Source of the DNA: JBIKWM01 sp044356305
GTDB taxonomy: Bacteria > Bacteroidota > Bacteroidia > UBA10329
DNA length: 64,000 nt
Reading direction: 5' to 3'
NCBI GenBank assembly: GCA_044356305.1
Contig: JBIKWM010000001.1
Coordinates: 319,114 to 383,113, forward strand
Positions 1-6,719 of this stretch are shown here, piece after piece. The notes below the pieces were generated by a model that was not told the origin of the DNA, ran no database searches, and saw only the letters and a program-made list of their open reading frames with translations. Numbering within the stretch: position 1 is the stretch's first letter; each line of letters begins with the position of its first letter. Made by a program: the position numbers and the translations under genes.

Positions 1-842
1 ATTTCCTGACGGGTGAGCCGAGGAAGATTCCTACATCGGTGCACGACAACATCCGCTTCATCAAGTGCGATGTGAACGACTTCCGCGACATATCGAGCGT
101 GTTCTACGCCTACACCTTCGACTACGTGTTCCATTACGCGGCACTGGTGGGTGTTAAGCGCACGCTGCGCCACCCGGTGATGGTGCTGCGCGACATAACG
201 GGCATCGACAACATTCTCAACCTGAGCAAGAACACAGGGGTGCGCAGGGTGTATTACAGCAGCTCGTCAGAGGTGTATGGCGAGCCGGTCGAGTTCCCTC
301 AGAACGAGCATACCACCCCACTCAACTCGCGCCTGCCCTACGCCATAGTGAAGAACGTGGGCGAGGCCTACCTCCGCTCCTATCACAAGGAATATGGATT
401 GGAATTCACCATTTTCCGATTCTTCAATACCTACGGGCCCAAGCAGAGCAAGGACTTTGTGATGTCGCGCTTCATCAACCTGGCATTGACCCACGAGGAC
501 ATCACGGTGTATGGCGATGGCAGCCAGACCCGCACCTTCTGCTTCATGGACGACAACGTGGATGCCTGCGCCACCGCATTCTATGAGGATCTTTTTGTGA
601 ATGATGTGGTGAACATAGGTGGCGATAGGGAGGTGAGCATCCTGGAACTGGCACAGACCATCATCCGCGTCACCGGCTCGCGGTCGCGCATCATTCATAC
701 CCCGCCCCTTGAGGAAGGCGACATGACGCGCAGGCTGCCCGATGTGAGCAAGATGCGGTCGTTGCTGCGCAGAGAGCCGCTGAGCCTTGAAGAGGGCATA
801 AGGCGGGTGGTAGAGAACGGGCAGTTCGTCTCGGTTGGCTGA
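1..842 (+). CDS. NAD-dependent epimerase/dehydratase (extended SDR), 5' end outside window
   Basis: The frame is already open at base 3 (first visible residues FLTGEPRKIP), so the gene starts left of the window and roughly 40 N-terminal residues with the Gly-rich NAD-binding loop are missing. The GTG at 39 is internal. The visible part is an extended short-chain dehydrogenase: YSSSSEVYG holds the active-site Ser region and YAIVK, near visible residue 113, is the YxxxK catalytic motif; FNTYGPKQ and GDGSQTRTF are typical of the UDP-glucuronate decarboxylase / nucleotide-sugar epimerase branch. It probably rearranges a nucleotide sugar for surface polysaccharide; the substrate cannot be told. 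Its stop overlaps the likely start of the prenyl synthase gene, suggesting one operon. Confidence 0.88.
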   Translation, partial: FLTGEPRKIPTSVHDNIRFIKCDVNDFRDISSVFYAYTFDYVFHYAALVGVKRTLRHPVMVLRDITGIDNILNLSKNTGVRRVYYSSSSEVYGEPVEFPQNEHTTPLNSRLPYAIVKNVGEAYLRSYHKEYGLEFTIFRFFNTYGPKQSKDFVMSRFINLALTHEDITVYGDGSQTRTFCFMDDNVDACATAFYEDLFVNDVVNIGGDREVSILELAQTIIRVTGSRSRIIHTPPLEEGDMTRRLPDVSKMRSLLRREPLSLEEGIRRVVENGQFVSVG

Positions 843-1818
843 TCTGGAGCTCATACAGCAGCTCATGGCACGGGCCGGCCGTGCCATTGAGTCGTTCAGC
901 GTGCCTGCCCGCCCGGAGAATCTGTATGCCCCTGTGATCTACGCCCTGGAGGGCGGTGGCAAGCGGATGCGCCCTGCGGCCGTTTTCATGGGCTGCGCGG
1001 TGTATGGCGACAACCTCGATGATGCCATTGCACCGGCTGTGGCCGTGGAGGTGTTCCACAATTTCACCCTGCTGCATGACGATGTGATGGACGATGCGCC
1101 CCTGCGCAGAGGCCGCCCCACCGTATGGAAGCAATACGGCCTGAACACCGCCATATTGAGCGGTGATGTGATGCTGGTGCGCTGCTATGCCGAACTGGCC
1201 AAGTGCCACCGCGATGTGCTGCCCGAACTGCTTGAGATATTCAACCGCACGGCCACCGAGGTGTGCGAGGGTCAGCAGTTGGACATGGACTTTGAGGGCC
1301 GTGGCGATGTGACCCTCGAGGCCTATATGCACATGATAACCCTGAAGACGGCCGTGCTGCTGGGCGCCAGCCTGCAGATGGGCGCGCTGGTGGGCGGTGC
1401 CACGCAGGACGAGGCCGCGCACCTGTACCAGTTCGGGAAGTTGTGCGGGGTGGCGTTCCAACTGCAGGACGACATACTGGATGTGTATGGCGACAGCACC
1501 AAAGTGGGCAAACAGGTGGGGGGCGACATCCTATCGAACAAGAAGACCTTCCTGCTGCTGAAGGCCCTTGAAGTGGCCGACCCCGACCGCAGGGCCGAAC
1601 TGGGCTACTGGATAGGCCCTGGCCCGCACGACCCCGAGAAGAAAGTGAAGGCTGTGACCCATATCTATGATGAGCTGGGGATACCCACTCTTGCCCGTGA
1701 AATGAAGGAGCGCGTCTATCAGGGGGCGCGAGAGCATCTGGAGCGTGCCGGTGGCCGTGTGCTGACTCGCCAACAGATAGCGGCCTATTTCGACCGCCTC
1801 CTGCACCGTGACCACTGA
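835..1818 (+). CDS. polyprenyl diphosphate synthase (trans-isoprenyl diphosphate synthase)
   Basis: This cytoplasmic enzyme condenses isopentenyl diphosphate onto an allylic diphosphate to make the prenyl chain for quinones, carotenoids or lipid carriers. Both Asp-rich Mg-diphosphate motifs are intact: DDVMD at about residues 82-86 and DDILD at about 212-216; GGKRMRP near 41-47 is the substrate-binding block. A Phe lies five residues before the first motif, which in this family usually goes with short products (C15-C20), but product length is inference. The TTG start at 835 overlaps the stop of the preceding epimerase gene by 8 bases; the next in-frame ATG is at 864 and would remove 10 residues, so the start is uncertain. 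Length of 327 aa is normal. Confidence 0.92.
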   Translation: MADLELIQQLMARAGRAIESFSVPARPENLYAPVIYALEGGGKRMRPAAVFMGCAVYGDNLDDAIAPAVAVEVFHNFTLLHDDVMDDAPLRRGRPTVWKQYGLNTAILSGDVMLVRCYAELAKCHRDVLPELLEIFNRTATEVCEGQQLDMDFEGRGDVTLEAYMHMITLKTAVLLGASLQMGALVGGATQDEAAHLYQFGKLCGVAFQLQDDILDVYGDSTKVGKQVGGDILSNKKTFLLLKALEVADPDRRAELGYWIGPGPHDPEKKVKAVTHIYDELGIPTLAREMKERVYQGAREHLERAGGRVLTRQQIAAYFDRLLHRDH

Positions 1819-2158
1819 CCCCGCCCCCGAACTGTGGCCCTCGCTGACACAGGACCCCACCCTGCTGCCCGACACGCTTGCCCAGTTGGCCAAGGACATG
1901 CGCAGCAACGGCCTCGAACCATCGTGGGGGGCTGACACGTCCATAGAGGCTGTTCTTCCCCGACTTGAAGCTGACATCGTCTCTTTCAGCCAGCGCGAGT
2001 CAGGCCGATTCAGTTCCTTGCTCTACACCGTGGACGTGCCAGAGGGCCGCATACAGGCAGCCTATTCTGCGGCCGAGCCTTACCGCACCATAGCTGAGTT
2101 ACTACTCATGCGCTGCCTGCAGAAGGTGGTGCTGAGGCGGAGGTTCTCAGGCCATTGA
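1808..2158 (+). CDS. small uncharacterised protein, translationally coupled to prenyl synthase
   Basis: A 116-residue reading frame starts with GTG inside the last codons of the prenyl synthase gene (11-base overlap) and ends shortly before a terminator. I do not recognise a family. The N-terminal 50 residues are acidic and Pro/Leu-rich; the end (LLMRCLQKVVLRRRFSGH) is strongly basic. There is no signal peptide or membrane segment. The overlap and shared base composition make it a likely third gene of the epimerase-prenyl synthase operon, but no function can be offered and the start codon is a guess. Confidence 0.5.
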   Translation: MTTDPAPELWPSLTQDPTLLPDTLAQLAKDMRSNGLEPSWGADTSIEAVLPRLEADIVSFSQRESGRFSSLLYTVDVPEGRIQAAYSAAEPYRTIAELLLMRCLQKVVLRRRFSGH

Positions 2159-2236
2159 CTTTTACAGATTCCACATTGTTGCCGTGCCCACGGTGGCTCG
2201 GGCCGTAGCCAGAAGAATCCTCCGGGCCGGAAATGA

Positions 2237-2260
2237 GAAAGGGCCCCGGAAGGCCCTTTC
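2237..2260. terminator. bidirectional hairpin terminator
   Basis: A perfect 9-bp stem, GAAAGGGCC / GGCCCTTTC, closes a 6-base loop between two convergent genes (the small unknown gene ending at 2158 and the T9SS protein gene ending at 2283). The A/T-flanked stem suits transcription from both sides. Confidence 0.7.
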
Positions 2261-2282
2261 TAATGAGACGATACTACCCAGA

Positions 2283-3143
2283 TCAGCGCACCACGCTCAA
2301 CTTGCGGGTGGCGAGCAGTTGGCCGTTCTCATCAGCAAGGCGGTACACGTAGGTGCCGGCCACCAGGCTGCTCACATCTGCCTTTGGATAGTGCCCTGCA
2401 AGGCCTGTGCGCATCACGCGGGCACCCAACATGTCGAACACCTCCAAAGTGGCTTTTTCGCGCTTGCCGAGGTTGAATACCACTTCGGTGGTTGCAGGGT
2501 TCGGGAAATGGCTGTTCAGCTCCACTAGGCTCATGTCCTCAATGCCCACAGCGGTGCCATCAACCACCACCACGGCATATTGATCAAAAACAATAGGCCC
2601 CCCGCCCAGGTTAGCCGGGACAGCACTGAGCCATGAACCATTGGCGATGATGAAGCTGATATCGGGGTTAGAGGAAGAGATCTGTGCATCGACCAGAATG
2701 GTCAGAGGATATATTCCGTCCGAATTAGGTCCGCCTCCAAGAGCCGATATCCATGTGGCCTCAGTTCCGCTCACATATACGCATCCATTAGCTGGGGTAA
2801 GGTTGGGCGCAGTGCCACCATTGTTCCATTGGCCCATGCCATTGGGCCCGGCACCCAGATCGGTGCCGTATGTGGTGCCAGCTGGGTTGCCCTCCACCGA
2901 GAGCACTTTCATGGCATTGAAGTACAGTGTGGTGGTTATAGGACCTGCAGCCACCAAAGTGTCTGTGACCGTTACGATGCTCACCGACCGCGTTGCATCG
3001 CCACAGCCCGTGCAGGCCTGTACGGGGGCAAGAGTTCCATAGATTCCCGCGCCATTGCCCGCATACTGGCTATCGAAAGTGCATTGGGCCAGCACGGGGG
3101 CGGCCATCATCAGAGCTAATGCAGGGAGTACAAGTTTCTTCAT
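2283..3143 (-). CDS. secreted protein with T9SS type A sorting domain
   Basis: The chosen start, ATG at 3143, opens a classical signal peptide (MKKLVLPALALMMAAPVLAQ); the frame extends 21 codons further upstream, but a promoter element lies there. The mature protein of about 265 residues has a Cys-containing N-terminal region and a beta-rich, Gly/Asn/Thr-rich middle with no recognised catalytic motif. The last 70 residues (LNSHFPNPATTEVVFNL followed by LEVFDMLGARV, GTYVYRL and KLSVVR) form a type IX secretion sorting domain, so the protein is probably exported across the outer membrane and released or anchored on the surface. Its role is unknown. Confidence 0.85.
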   Translation of the reverse strand: MKKLVLPALALMMAAPVLAQCTFDSQYAGNGAGIYGTLAPVQACTGCGDATRSVSIVTVTDTLVAAGPITTTLYFNAMKVLSVEGNPAGTTYGTDLGAGPNGMGQWNNGGTAPNLTPANGCVYVSGTEATWISALGGGPNSDGIYPLTILVDAQISSSNPDISFIIANGSWLSAVPANLGGGPIVFDQYAVVVVDGTAVGIEDMSLVELNSHFPNPATTEVVFNLGKREKATLEVFDMLGARVMRTGLAGHYPKADVSSLVAGTYVYRLADENGQLLATRKLSVVR

Positions 3144-3166
3144 CGGGTTGATTATTAGGTTGATGG

Positions 3167-3174
3167 CAAATGTA
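3167..3174 (-). promoter_or_regulatory. Bacteroidota -7 element for the T9SS gene
   Basis: Read on the minus strand this is TACATTTG, a perfect match to the Bacteroidota -7 consensus TAnnTTTG. It lies 23 bases before the ATG at 3143, between that gene and rsmI, and argues against the longer frame start. No clear -33 TTG is seen at the right distance. Confidence 0.5.
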
Positions 3175-3177
3175 CGG

Positions 3178-3855
3178 TCAATTGGGGGCCCCCTCGACCA
3201 CCACAACGAACTCCCCTCGGGGCTCGTTGGCTGTGAAATGTGCCACCAGTTGGCTCAGGGGCCCACGCACGGTCTCTTCGTGGAGTTTGGATATCTCGCG
3301 CACCACAGCGGCCCTGCGGTCATGGCCACAGGCCTCGGCCAGCTCAGCAAGGCAGCGCACCATGCGGTGGGGCGACTCGTACAGCACAAACGTCACCTCT
3401 AACGCAGCCAGATAGTGCAGGCGTGTCTGTCGCCCCTTTTTCTGCGGCAGAAAACCCTCGTAATGGAACTTGTCGCACGGCAGGCCGCTGTTGACCAGCG
3501 CGGGCACAAAGGCCGTGGGCCCGGGCAATGTCTCGACTGCCACGCCTGCCTCGGCACAGGCCCGCACCAGCAGGAACCCGGGGTCTGAGATGCCCGGTGT
3601 GCCCGCATCGGTGACCATTGCTATGCGCCTGCCGCCCTGCAGGTCAGCCACTATGCGGGCCACGGCCCGGTGCTCGTTGTGCATGTGGAATGCCTGCATG
3701 GGCACAGCCACCTCGTAGTGCCGCAGCAGCTTGGAGGTCTGGCGGGTGTCCTCGGCCAGTATCACATCGGCCTCGCGCAGCACACGCAGCGCCCGCAGGG
3801 TGATATCCTCTAGGTTGCCGATGGGCGTTGGCACCAGTGTGAGCCGGCCGCTCAT
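3178..3855 (-). CDS. rsmI: 16S rRNA (cytidine-2'-O)-methyltransferase
   Basis: RsmI uses S-adenosylmethionine to 2'-O-methylate C1402 of 16S rRNA in the decoding site. The protein begins with the family hallmark LVPTPIGNLEDIT, followed by ILAEDTRQTSKLL, GTPGISDPG (SAM-binding loop of the tetrapyrrole-methylase fold) and LPGPTAFVPALVNSG. At 225 residues it is the compact form that lacks the C-terminal extension of some homologues. Its ATG overlaps the TGA of the M28 peptidase gene upstream (ATGA), indicating cotranscription with that unrelated gene. Confidence 0.95.
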   Translation of the reverse strand: MSGRLTLVPTPIGNLEDITLRALRVLREADVILAEDTRQTSKLLRHYEVAVPMQAFHMHNEHRAVARIVADLQGGRRIAMVTDAGTPGISDPGFLLVRACAEAGVAVETLPGPTAFVPALVNSGLPCDKFHYEGFLPQKKGRQTRLHYLAALEVTFVLYESPHRMVRCLAELAEACGHDRRAAVVREISKLHEETVRGPLSQLVAHFTANEPRGEFVVVVEGAPN

Positions 3856-5120
3856 GGCAGTTGGGTCATGAAGCGTGAAATCAACCTGTAAATGCCCTCA
3901 TACCCTGCAAAGGTGAGTGTGCCGGGCACATCGTCCACATCGTGGTATGCCTTGCGGGGCCCCATGGCGTAAATGAAGAATGCGGGCACTCCCATCTCTG
4001 AGAAAGGGTAATGGTCAGAGTTGGCCGCCTTGCCACGCGCCTTTACCTGCGGCACCAGGCCGTACTCAGCGTTGATCTCTTTGAGCAGGTCAAACTCGCG
4101 CGCATGCACCGAACCGTTCACCACTGTTATGCCCTCCTCGCCCGTGCCCAGCAGGTCAAGATTTACAAGGAAGCGGATGTCGCTGAGCGGGAACAAAGGA
4201 CTCTGAACATAGAATGATGATCCCAGCAGGCCCGCCTCCTCGCCCGCAAAGGCCATGAACACCATGGAGCGGTCGGGCCGGTTCTCGTCCTTTGCATAAT
4301 GGCGGGCCATATCGAGCAGCATGGCCGTGCCGCTCGCGTTGTCATTGGCCCCGGGGAATATGGTCTCCTTGCCCATGCGCCCAAGGTGGTCGTAATGCGC
4401 AGTGATGACAATGAACTCCTTTGGCTTCTCCTTGCCCTCTATCCACCCCACCACGTTGCGGGCCAGATGCTTGCGTACGAAATCTGCCTCAATCTTAAGT
4501 TTCACAAATCCGACTTGCACAGGCCAGCGGTCCTGAAGCACGGTGAAAGTGGGCATTATGCCCTGAGCGGTGCTCACACTCCAGGTCAGTTTTTTGGGGG
4601 TGATCATGATCAGGGCACCGAGGTTGGCGGCCTTCAAAGAGGTCATAAGCCGTTCGCGCATCGGGCCGTGAGGGGGCAAGAGTGAGTCGGGCAACGCAAG
4701 GGCTGTCCCAGGCCCGAAGGGCAGGCCGGTGTAGGCCCCGTCAGCGGCCAGTTTGCCCAACGCCCCGGCCGCCTCGCAGCGGAAAGTGCCGCGCACCGAT
4801 GGCGCGTCATCGCCCACAATGAAATCGTGTCCTGGGACCAACGCAACAGAATCGGCCTTCAGCTCCATGGCCCCGGGAAAGGTGTTCACCCCGAAACGGA
4901 ACTCCTGATAATAGTCGTTGTCGAAGCTGCGCAGCCCCATGGAGCGCATCTCCTGCTCTATCTCGTAGGCAGCGGCCTGATCGCCATCGTGGAAATAGCC
5001 GCGGCCGTGCAGCATGGGATCGCACAGGCGCGCCACCATTTTGCGCACATAGGCGGTGTCCTGGGCCGCGCACGTTGCACTGAGGAGCCACAGGAGGGAG
5101 AAAGCCGTCACACGGAACAT
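3852..5120 (-). CDS. secreted M28-family zinc metallopeptidase
   Basis: Start is placed at ATG 5120, which opens a signal peptide (MFRVTAFSLLWLLSATCAAQ); the frame runs 16 codons further up, across a likely promoter. Zinc ligands of the M28 aminopeptidase fold are all visible: HYDH, GANDNASG, the Glu pair in GEEAGLLGS, the Asp in NLDLLGTG, and the last His in NSDHYPF. An N-terminal region of about 200 residues precedes the peptidase core, like the PA-type insert of exported family members. It probably trims peptides in the periplasm or outside the cell. No T9SS tail is present. Its stop overlaps the rsmI start by 4 bases. Confidence 0.92.
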   Translation of the reverse strand: MFRVTAFSLLWLLSATCAAQDTAYVRKMVARLCDPMLHGRGYFHDGDQAAAYEIEQEMRSMGLRSFDNDYYQEFRFGVNTFPGAMELKADSVALVPGHDFIVGDDAPSVRGTFRCEAAGALGKLAADGAYTGLPFGPGTALALPDSLLPPHGPMRERLMTSLKAANLGALIMITPKKLTWSVSTAQGIMPTFTVLQDRWPVQVGFVKLKIEADFVRKHLARNVVGWIEGKEKPKEFIVITAHYDHLGRMGKETIFPGANDNASGTAMLLDMARHYAKDENRPDRSMVFMAFAGEEAGLLGSSFYVQSPLFPLSDIRFLVNLDLLGTGEEGITVVNGSVHAREFDLLKEINAEYGLVPQVKARGKAANSDHYPFSEMGVPAFFIYAMGPRKAYHDVDDVPGTLTFAGYEGIYRLISRFMTQLP

Positions 5121-5125
5121 GGCAG

Positions 5126-5133
5126 CGAAGGTA
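5126..5133 (-). promoter_or_regulatory. -7 element, start-proximal, for the M28 peptidase gene
   Basis: On the minus strand this reads TACCTTCG, matching TAnnTTTG at all fixed positions but one (T to C). It ends only 5 bases before the ATG at 5120, so the transcript would begin at or next to the start codon. The divergent pdxJ element is at 5156. Confidence 0.45.
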
Positions 5134-5155
5134 TCGGCTCTGCGCAACACCCCCG

Positions 5156-5162
5156 TACTTTG
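5156..5162 (+). promoter_or_regulatory. possible -7 element immediately before pdxJ
   Basis: TACTTTG, one base shorter than the TAnnTTTG consensus, ends 4 bases before the pdxJ ATG at 5167. Its position mirrors the element of the divergent peptidase gene in the 46-base space between the two genes. The shorter spacing makes it weaker evidence than the other elements listed. Confidence 0.35.
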
Positions 5163-5166
5163 CCCC

Positions 5167-5889
5167 ATGCATCAGGCCCGACTAAGCGTAAACATCAACA
5201 AGATAGCCACCCTTCGCAACAGCCGTGGCGGTGCGCTGCCCAGCGTGACCGAGGCGGCCGTCATGGCACAGCACCACGGTGCCGAGGGAATCACGGTGCA
5301 TCCGCGGCCCGATGAGCGCCACATCCGCTATGCCGATGTGCGCGAGCTGCGCCCGTTGGTGCACACCGAATTCAACATTGAGGGATATCCGAGCCCCGAT
5401 TTCATTGATCTTGTCCTCGATGTGCGGCCCGAGCAGGTCACCTTGGTGCCCGACCCTCCCGGGGTGCTGACCAGCAATGCGGGGTGGGACACTATAGGAC
5501 AGGCGCGGATCCTCACAGAGGTGGTGACAAGGTTCAAGGCCGAGGGAATCAGGACATCCGTTTTCATTGGCACCGCGCCCGACCTGATCCGCGCTGCGGC
5601 ACAGACCGGCACAGACCGTATTGAACTCTACACAGAGGCGTACGCTATCGGTTATCCTGTTGACAAGGCCGCGGCCGTGGCACCTTTTGCGGCCGCTGCA
5701 TTGGTGGCCACAGAGGTGGGTCTGGGCATCAATGCCGGACACGACCTCAACCTACAGAACCTACGGTACTTTGCCCTGCATGTGCCCGGACTGCTGGAAG
5801 TGAGCATAGGCCATGCCTTGATATCAGACTGCCTCTACTACGGAATGGCGGACACTATAGCCATGTATCTGGGGCAATTGCGGCCGTGA
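5167..5889 (+). CDS. pdxJ: pyridoxine 5'-phosphate synthase
   Basis: PdxJ closes the pyridoxine ring from deoxyxylulose 5-phosphate and 3-amino-2-oxopropyl phosphate, the last committed step of de novo vitamin B6 synthesis. The 240-residue protein opens with LSVNINKIATLRNSRGG, as in the family, and contains GITVHPRPDERHI, the phosphate-binding AGHDLN region and the C-terminal EVSIGHALISD. The ATG at 5167 is chosen because the family begins MxxLSVNINKIATLRN; an upstream extension of the frame crosses the divergent peptidase start. It is followed by a hydrolase gene whose start overlaps its stop. Confidence 0.96.
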   Translation: MHQARLSVNINKIATLRNSRGGALPSVTEAAVMAQHHGAEGITVHPRPDERHIRYADVRELRPLVHTEFNIEGYPSPDFIDLVLDVRPEQVTLVPDPPGVLTSNAGWDTIGQARILTEVVTRFKAEGIRTSVFIGTAPDLIRAAAQTGTDRIELYTEAYAIGYPVDKAAAVAPFAAAALVATEVGLGINAGHDLNLQNLRYFALHVPGLLEVSIGHALISDCLYYGMADTIAMYLGQLRP

Positions 5890-6665
5890 TCAGTACCATG
5901 CACCTCTACTATCGCCAACTGGGAGAGGGCCCCGAGACCCTCATCATTCTTCACGGGCTGTTCGGGTCGTTGGACAATTGGGTGAGCATTGGTAACAGAT
6001 TGGCAGAGAAACACCGTGTTTTCCTCGTTGATCTGCGCAACCATGGCCGTTCGCCCCATGCAACAGACCACACCTACGATGCCATGGCCGAGGATCTGGG
6101 TGTATTCTTCCATGAACATCAGATAGAAGGAGCAACCTTGATAGGGCACAGCATGGGCGGAAAAGTGGCCATGACGTTTGCACATGACCATGCTCATCTA
6201 CTGAAGAGGATGGTTGTGATTGACATCGGCCCACGGGCCTACCCCGTGCACCACGATCTGATCATACGGGCCCTGCAATCGGTTGACCTGACGGCATTGA
6301 CCTCACGCAAAGGGGCCGAGGATGAACTTGCGCGCCTCATTGACGGCAACGACACACTCCAGTTCCTGCTCAAGAACTTGTACCGTGAGAAGCAGGAGGA
6401 TGGCTCCCTGCGATTTGCATGGCGATTCAATCTTGATGTGATCGCTGACGAGATCCAGGAAGTGGGCATTCCGCAACCATGGCGATGCGATGTTCCCACT
6501 CTTTTCATCCGTGGCTCGCGTTCAGATTATATCCGCAAAAGCGATTTCACAGCGATTGAGAAGTTATATCCAAAGGCCCGTTTCGTGACCCTCAATACAG
6601 GCCACTGGGTGCATGCCGAGGATCCGGAGGGAGTGACAGGGGCCTTGAAGGCATTCATAGAATGA
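5886..6665 (+). CDS. alpha/beta-hydrolase (YbfF-like esterase)
   Basis: The protein has the alpha/beta-hydrolase plan: oxyanion strand LIILHGLFGSLDNW near residues 20-33, DLRNHGRSPH, nucleophile elbow GHSMGG with its Ser near residue 83, the acid-bearing FIRGSRSDYI and the terminal His in TGHWVHAEDPE. The HGLFGSLDNW and RNHGRSPH blocks are those of the YbfF/ABHD11 esterase group, soluble cytoplasmic enzymes acting on short acyl esters or thioesters. The frame begins with GTG at 5886, overlapping the pdxJ stop (GTGA); an ATG at 5898 is an equal or better start. It shares the pdxJ transcript and ends at a hairpin. Confidence 0.88.
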   Translation: MISTMHLYYRQLGEGPETLIILHGLFGSLDNWVSIGNRLAEKHRVFLVDLRNHGRSPHATDHTYDAMAEDLGVFFHEHQIEGATLIGHSMGGKVAMTFAHDHAHLLKRMVVIDIGPRAYPVHHDLIIRALQSVDLTALTSRKGAEDELARLIDGNDTLQFLLKNLYREKQEDGSLRFAWRFNLDVIADEIQEVGIPQPWRCDVPTLFIRGSRSDYIRKSDFTAIEKLYPKARFVTLNTGHWVHAEDPEGVTGALKAFIE

Positions 6666-6667
6666 AG

Positions 6668-6697
6668 AAGGCGGGAGGGAATAGCCCTGCCCGCCTT
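6668..6697. terminator. hairpin terminator after the pdxJ operon
   Basis: The arms AAGGCGGGAGGG and CCCTGCCCGCCTT form a 12-bp stem with one bulged G and a 5-base loop, followed by TCT. It lies between the convergent hydrolase and endonuclease genes. Confidence 0.65.
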
Positions 6698-6719
6698 TCT
6701 GCAATTAATCTGTGGATGA

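Noticed and set aside
267..1461. Long minus-strand frames over the epimerase and prenyl synthase genes
   Set aside because: His/Ala/Gly-rich antisense shadows typical of high-GC genes.
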